NCBI GenBank assembly: GCA_039889245.1
Contig: JAZGVH010000002.1
Location: forward strand, 4,154,001 to 4,218,000
DNA from: Dermatophilaceae bacterium Soc4.6
Lineage (GTDB): Bacteria; Actinomycetota; Actinomycetes; Actinomycetales; Dermatophilaceae
Direction: 5' to 3'
Length of the DNA stretch: 64,000 bases
The position numbers were made by a program, and so were the translations under genes. The notes under the pieces are model-generated. The model was not told where the DNA came from and searched no databases. It was given only the letters and a program-made list of their open reading frames with translations. Below are positions 63,002-64,000 of this stretch, piece after piece (the stretch's first letter is position 1; every line of letters begins with the position of its first letter).

Positions 63002-63597
63002 CAGCTGGCGACCTCGTCGCTCACCACTGGACCAGGCTGATGACGCGGTCGCCGCCACAGGCGGAGAAGCACCTCCAGGCAGAGGACCCCCGGGATCATC
63101 CAGCCACTGACGACCCGCACAATCGGGTGCTGAAGCCCGGCGATAGCCCATCCCACCCCCGGCACCACATAGACCGCGTGCCACACCCGCTGATCACTGA
63201 TCCGCGCCTGCCACGGGTCCGCGCCGGCGTTGGCGTCTCCCTTCGTCGTGACGAGCGTGTCGCTGCCGGTGCGCTGGACGGCCACGACCCGATGCGAGAA
63301 CACCGGGCTGCCCGCCACGGGCGCGGCGAAGGTCAGGATCTGACCCGCGCTGAGACTCGCGACCGGCTCCGGCCGCACGACGAGGACGTCGCCAGGGCTG
63401 ATCGCCGGCTCCATGCTCCCGGTGCGCATCACCATCGTGCGGTAGTCGAGAACGTGCGGTCCGATGCCCAGCGCCAGCAGCGCCAGCGTGGCGAGCACCG
63501 CGACGGTGTTGCCTGTCCACCGGGCCGTCGCGCGCGCGCCCCACGCCCAGGTGACTCGATGGCCCTGCCCGGACGCGGTAGTGGTGAGCGCGGTCAT
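63001..63597 (-). CDS. SipW-type (ER-type) signal peptidase I
   Basis: A 198-residue membrane serine protease. Helices at both ends flank the catalytic domain. The nucleophile is the Ser of RTGSMEPAISPGD. The general base is probably His in VFSHRVVAV, with the GDANAG box after it, so it is the Ser-His ER/SipW type rather than Ser-Lys. SipW-like enzymes process TasA/CalY fibre proteins; such a protein gene lies just upstream. Confidence 0.85.
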   Translation of the reverse strand: MTALTTTASGQGHRVTWAWGARATARWTGNTVAVLATLALLALGIGPHVLDYRTMVMRTGSMEPAISPGDVLVVRPEPVASLSAGQILTFAAPVAGSPVFSHRVVAVQRTGSDTLVTTKGDANAGADPWQARISDQRVWHAVYVVPGVGWAIAGLQHPIVRVVSGWMIPGVLCLEVLLRLWRRPRHQPGPVVSDEVAS

Positions 63598-63603
63598 CCG
63601 TGA

Positions 63604-64000
63604 CTACTTATTGGTGGCGGCGCGCTGGGTCCCGGTGAAGGTGAAGGTGACCGTGCTCGACAGGCCCTGGAGGGTGTTTCCAGCGACGGCCGGGAACGTC
63701 AGGGTCGCCATGAGGTTGTCCGTGCCGGCGGCGGTCAGGCTGCTGAGGCCGGGCAGGGTCAGGTTAGAGCCGATGACCGCCCTTGAGGCGAGGGCGGTTG
63801 TCGTCGTACCACTGCAGGTGTACGTGTACGCCGGAGCGGTCCCGGCCTCGGTCCAGGGGGTGGAGCATGACTGGACCACGAGCTGAAGGCCGTTGGTGGC
63901 GTCGGTGTCGAGGAGGCTGGATGGCGAGGCGGTGGTGCTGAGGGTGATGGCGGACAAAGCCTGGTTGCCGGTGTTGGAGAGCTGGAACGCTCGTTGCATC
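63604..64000 (-). CDS. TasA/CalY-like SipW-dependent secreted protein, C-terminal part (5' end outside window)
   Basis: The C-terminal ~131 residues of a beta-rich, Ser/Thr-rich protein: RAFQLSNTGNQALSAITLSTTASPSSLLDTDATNGLQLVV, then FPAVAGNTLQGLSSTVTFTFTGTQRAATNK. The pattern of strands and a matched SipW gene 6 nt downstream suggest a camelysin/TasA-like fibre or SipW-dependent export protein. Signal sequence not seen (outside the window). Confidence 0.65.
   Translation of the reverse strand, partial: MQRAFQLSNTGNQALSAITLSTTASPSSLLDTDATNGLQLVVQSCSTPWTEAGTAPAYTYTCSGTTTTALASRAVIGSNLTLPGLSSLTAAGTDNLMATLTFPAVAGNTLQGLSSTVTFTFTGTQRAATNK

Overview
The window is 64 kb of very high-GC DNA with GTG/ATG starts, clear AGGAG-type ribosome sites and an actinobacterial gene repertoire: a DUF998 membrane protein, a NIF3 / C4-zinc-ribbon pair, O-succinylhomoserine sulfhydrylase (metZ), actinobacterial SLC13/ArsB-type permeases, a BTAD-type regulator relic and Asp23/DUF6286 stress proteins. 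The best guess is an Intrasporangiaceae-like actinobacterium (Janibacter, Phycicoccus or Tetrasphaera relatives). This is inferred from gene content and codon use only; no 16S gene or other marker is present.

Layout. 1-5.6 kb: the tail of a ferredoxin-type reductase beside a Rieske oxygenase, a degraded IS630 transposase, a phosphatidylserine-decarboxylase-like gene coupled to a YrhK gene, a MarR regulator with a pair of candidate operators, and a decayed sugar-lactone oxidase. 5.6-24 kb is mostly housekeeping: aldo/keto reductase and glucose-6-phosphate dehydrogenase (divergent), a LmbE deacetylase, a JmjC/cupin hydroxylase translationally coupled to an 88-residue Asp-Gly-Gly-Ala repeat peptide, a DUF998-NIF3-zinc-ribbon-rhodanese-metZ run, a permease with yaaA, an RNB ribonuclease, fructosamine kinase, rtcB, a frameshifted glycogen-debranching-type enzyme and the RNase P RNA.

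24-46 kb is an accessory region that begins 25 nt after rnpB with a tyrosine integrase and an excisionase. It holds two secreted S53 peptidases, a 600-residue secreted protein of unknown function, and layered mobile DNA. The clearest case is a 3.96-kb Tn554-like element (three overlapping genes, perfect 12-bp terminal inverted repeats) sitting exactly inside the Walker A coding sequence of an IS21-type istB. Also here are a broken BTAD/AfsR-type regulator, a lower-GC aldo/keto reductase, an alpha/beta hydrolase, a SnoaL-like protein and a complete IS1380-family element.

46-64 kb is an envelope and general stress region. An ECF sigma factor overlaps an Asp23 gene, and a long run of minus-strand genes follows: Asp23 paralogues, DUF6286 and AmaP-like membrane proteins, CsbD, GlsB/YeaQ, a TM-helix channel-like protein, PRC-barrel/DUF2382 and an aquaporin-family channel with both NPA boxes altered. 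An exact TGTGA-N6-TCACA (Crp/FNR-type) site lies upstream of the first gene of the Asp23 run. A TetR regulator, a DUF1232 protein, DUF1622 and the start of a SipW/TasA-like secretion locus close the window. IS21 and IS3 remnants are scattered through this part, including a roughly 125-bp inverted duplication at 49.5 and 61.3 kb.
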